From the NCBI GenBank assembly GCA_024235015.1, contig JACKNG010000004.1, positions 496,001 to 560,000 of the forward strand: 64,000 nt of DNA, in the 5' to 3' direction. Every line of letters starts with the position of its first letter. Within the stretch, counting starts at the first letter, position 1. The DNA comes from Gammaproteobacteria bacterium (lineage in GTDB: Bacteria; Pseudomonadota; Gammaproteobacteria; Ga0077536). Below are positions 62,409 to 64,000 of the stretch, one piece after another. The translations under genes were made by a program, and so were the position numbers. The notes under the pieces are model-generated. The model did not search any database. It was not told where the DNA came from and was given only the letters and a program-made list of their open reading frames with translations.

Positions 62409-63644
62409 TCACAACGCGGTGTCGCCCTTGAACAGGCGCTGCGCGATGGTGCGATTGAGGATCTCGTTGGTGCCGTCGGCGACGTTGACCACGCGCAGCG
62501 TGTGCCAGGCCTCGGTCAGGCCGAGTTCGTTGGTGAAACCCATCGCACCGTGGACCTGCATGGCGCGGTCGACGGCGCGGAAGCCGACCTGCACGGCGTA
62601 GGCCTTGGCCATGCTGAGTTCCTTCACCGCGGCCTCGCCCTGGTCGAGCAGCAGCGCGGCGTTCAGGCCCATCAGGTGGGCGGCGTGCAGCTCGGTCGCG
62701 GCCTCGGCGAGGGGAAAGCTGACGCCCTGATAGTGGGCGATGGCCTGGCCGAAGGCTTCGCGCTGGGCGGCGTAGTCGAGCGCACGTTCGAGTGCCCAGC
62801 GGCCGTAGCCGACACCCCGCGCGGCGTTGTAGACACGCCCCAGCGAGACCCCGTAGAGCGCCGCGCGGAAGCCCTCGTGCAACTCGCCGACCAGCTGCCA
62901 GGGCGCGACGGCGACGTCGTCGAGGGTGATCTCGGCCTCGTCGCCGCCGACGTGGCCGAACATGCGGATGACGCGCTCGATGCGGAAGCCTGTGGCGTCG
63001 GTCGGCACGAGAAACGCGCTGATGCCGCCCTGCTTGGCGCGGGCGCGTTCGGCATCGGTGACGGCGAACACCACGCAGTAATCGGCCACGGGGGCGTTGG
63101 TGGTCCAGATCTTGCGCCCGCTCAAGCGCCAGCCGTCGCCGTCGGCGGTCGCACGGGTGGTGATCATGGCGGCGTCCGAACCGGCGTTCGGTTCCGACAG
63201 GCCGAAGCACATCGAGCGCGAACCGTCCATCAGGCCGGCCATGATGCGGCTGCGCGCCTCGTCGGTGATCTTCTCCAGCATGCGGCTGGGGCCGAACGCC
63301 CAGTGGGAGAGCGCGTAGAGCATCAGCCAGTGGCGCGGCCCGCAGTGACGGAACATCGCCTCCCAGGCGACGAAGTAGGCGAGGTGGCCGAGCCCGCCGC
63401 CGCCCAGCGAGGTCGGCGTGCACATCTGGAAATAGCCGGCCGCGGCGGCAGCCATGCGGACTTCGCGGATCAGCGCCAGCGCCGCGTCGCTGTAGCGGCC
63501 GTCCTCGCGGTAGCGGCCGCGCGGATCGTCGAGCACCGCGGCATGGCGTGCGTGGCGCGGCAGCACCTCGTGGTCGACGAAGGCGAGGATGCCGTCGCGC
63601 GCGGCGAGGACGTCCTCCGGCAAGGCGAAACCCAGCGCGCTCAT
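62409..63644 (-). CDS. Acyl-CoA dehydrogenase
   Basis: A 411-residue flavoenzyme. The FAD-binding blocks CFGLSEPNAGSDAAMITTRA and KIWTTNAPVADY, then VHGAMGFTNELGLTEAWHTLRVV and the C-terminal NVADGTNEILNRTIAQRLF fit acyl-CoA dehydrogenases of the bacterial long-chain or branched type. The ATG at 63644 has GGGGAGGATGC before it. It is divergent from the enoyl-CoA hydratase gene (the next step of beta-oxidation), which suggests coordinated control from the shared intergenic region. Confidence 0.93.
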   Translation of the reverse strand: MSALGFALPEDVLAARDGILAFVDHEVLPRHARHAAVLDDPRGRYREDGRYSDAALALIREVRMAAAAAGYFQMCTPTSLGGGGLGHLAYFVAWEAMFRHCGPRHWLMLYALSHWAFGPSRMLEKITDEARSRIMAGLMDGSRSMCFGLSEPNAGSDAAMITTRATADGDGWRLSGRKIWTTNAPVADYCVVFAVTDAERARAKQGGISAFLVPTDATGFRIERVIRMFGHVGGDEAEITLDDVAVAPWQLVGELHEGFRAALYGVSLGRVYNAARGVGYGRWALERALDYAAQREAFGQAIAHYQGVSFPLAEAATELHAAHLMGLNAALLLDQGEAAVKELSMAKAYAVQVGFRAVDRAMQVHGAMGFTNELGLTEAWHTLRVVNVADGTNEILNRTIAQRLFKGDTAL

Positions 63645-63675
63645 GCATCCTCCCCGGCGGCGCGGAACGAAAACC

Positions 63676-63694
63676 CAGTATAGCCAGTACACTG
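63676..63694. promoter_or_regulatory. Imperfect inverted repeat in divergent promoter region
   Basis: CAGTATA and TACACTG are 7-base arms with one mismatched pair around a five-base spacer, in the 111-base gap between two divergent beta-oxidation genes. It may be an operator for a shared regulator, perhaps of the TetR type. Weak on its own. Confidence 0.3.
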
Positions 63695-63755
63695 TGCCCT
63701 GCCCGCGACGATGTCCGCGGGCGTTCCAGTCCGCCACCAGCACGAGGGGAGAGCC

Positions 63756-64000
63756 GTGAGCACACTCGATACCCAGGATCTCGGCGTCAGCATCGCCGAC
63801 CACGTCGCCACCGTCGAAATCCAGCGCCCGCCGCACAACTTCTTCGACATCGACCTGATCATGCAGATCGCCGACACCTACGCGGCGCTCGACGACAACC
63901 CCGACTGCCGCGCCATCCTGCTCTGCGCCCAGGGCAAGAATTTCTGCGCCGGCGCCAACTTCGGCGCGTCCGATTCGGCCGGCGTGAAGGATGCCTCGCA
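63756..64000 (+). CDS. Enoyl-CoA hydratase/isomerase family protein, 3' end beyond window
   Basis: The GTG at 63756 (with GAGGGGAGAG before it) opens a frame that stays open for 81 codons to the window edge. VEIQRPPHNFFDIDLIMQIAD and RAILLCAQGKNFCAGANF are the N-terminal strands and CoA-binding loop of the crotonase fold. The catalytic Glu region lies outside. It is divergent from the acyl-CoA dehydrogenase gene, so the two steps of beta-oxidation are encoded back to back. Confidence 0.88.
   Translation, partial: MSTLDTQDLGVSIADHVATVEIQRPPHNFFDIDLIMQIADTYAALDDNPDCRAILLCAQGKNFCAGANFGASDSAGVKDAS

Overview
The window is a stretch of very GC-rich (roughly 70% by eye) bacterial chromosome with closely packed genes on both strands, strong GGGGAGA-type ribosome binding sites and several 4-base stop/start overlaps. 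A YheU-like UPF0270 gene at the left edge, surE, class I fbp, a lipoprotein of the DUF3012 type and an alpha-2-macroglobulin/pbpC pair point to a high-GC gammaproteobacterium, probably an environmental degrader of lipids, terpenoids, steroids or cyclic hydrocarbons. No rRNA, tRNA, CRISPR array, prophage or insertion sequence was recognised.

Layout. 1-5,000: housekeeping and envelope genes (UPF0270, SnoaL-like, HAD hydrolase, surE, macro-domain protein, Na/Ca exchanger, DUF486, TPR protein). 5,100-15,400: a five-PAS hybrid kinase, azoreductase, P450, two cell-wall enzymes (NlpC/P60 lipoprotein, L,D-transpeptidase), a TauD-like dioxygenase and a quinone oxidoreductase. 15,400-20,600: enoyl-CoA hydratase, an amidohydrolase/TetR pair behind a perfect 25-bp inverted repeat, and a Baeyer-Villiger monooxygenase (BVMO). 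20,700-28,800: giant alpha-2-macroglobulin and pbpC, the latter with an apparent frameshift. 29,000-33,700: C45-like acyltransferase plus polysaccharide deacetylase, a histidine kinase divergent from a BLUF photoreceptor. 33,700-42,100: TetR-acyl-CoA dehydrogenase-LLM flavoenzyme operon, an FtsH protease, DUF1508, AMP ligase and acetoacetate-decarboxylase-like gene. 42,100-49,400: signalling genes (HD-GYP, cyclase-like/FHA), DUF502 and DUF1840 proteins, a UGSC-family selenoprotein gene read through an in-frame TGA, its overlapping partner, and an MscS channel. 49,400-64,000: a second catabolic block (HCCA-isomerase-like, BVMO, amidohydrolase, VOC protein, P450, AraC regulator, two LLM flavoenzymes, SDR, acyl-CoA dehydrogenase, enoyl-CoA hydratase), interrupted by fbp and small envelope genes.

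How the parts could fit together (inference): P450s hydroxylate a hydrophobic substrate, SDR-type enzymes oxidise the alcohol, BVMOs insert oxygen next to the ketone, hydrolases open the product, and ligase, acyl-CoA dehydrogenases and enoyl-CoA hydratases feed it into beta-oxidation; TetR and AraC regulators sit beside their likely targets.

Most unusual elements: (1) the UGSC selenoprotein at 45,798-46,457 with a SECIS-like hairpin just behind its TGA codon; (2) the 53-bp near-continuous palindrome that overlaps the ribosome binding site of an amidohydrolase-tetR operon; (3) eight copies of a 32-bp REP-like repeat in three intergenic clusters; (4) two unnamed families of small paralogous proteins, one carrying WT-D/E-TLLE and the other carrying VTSPG.
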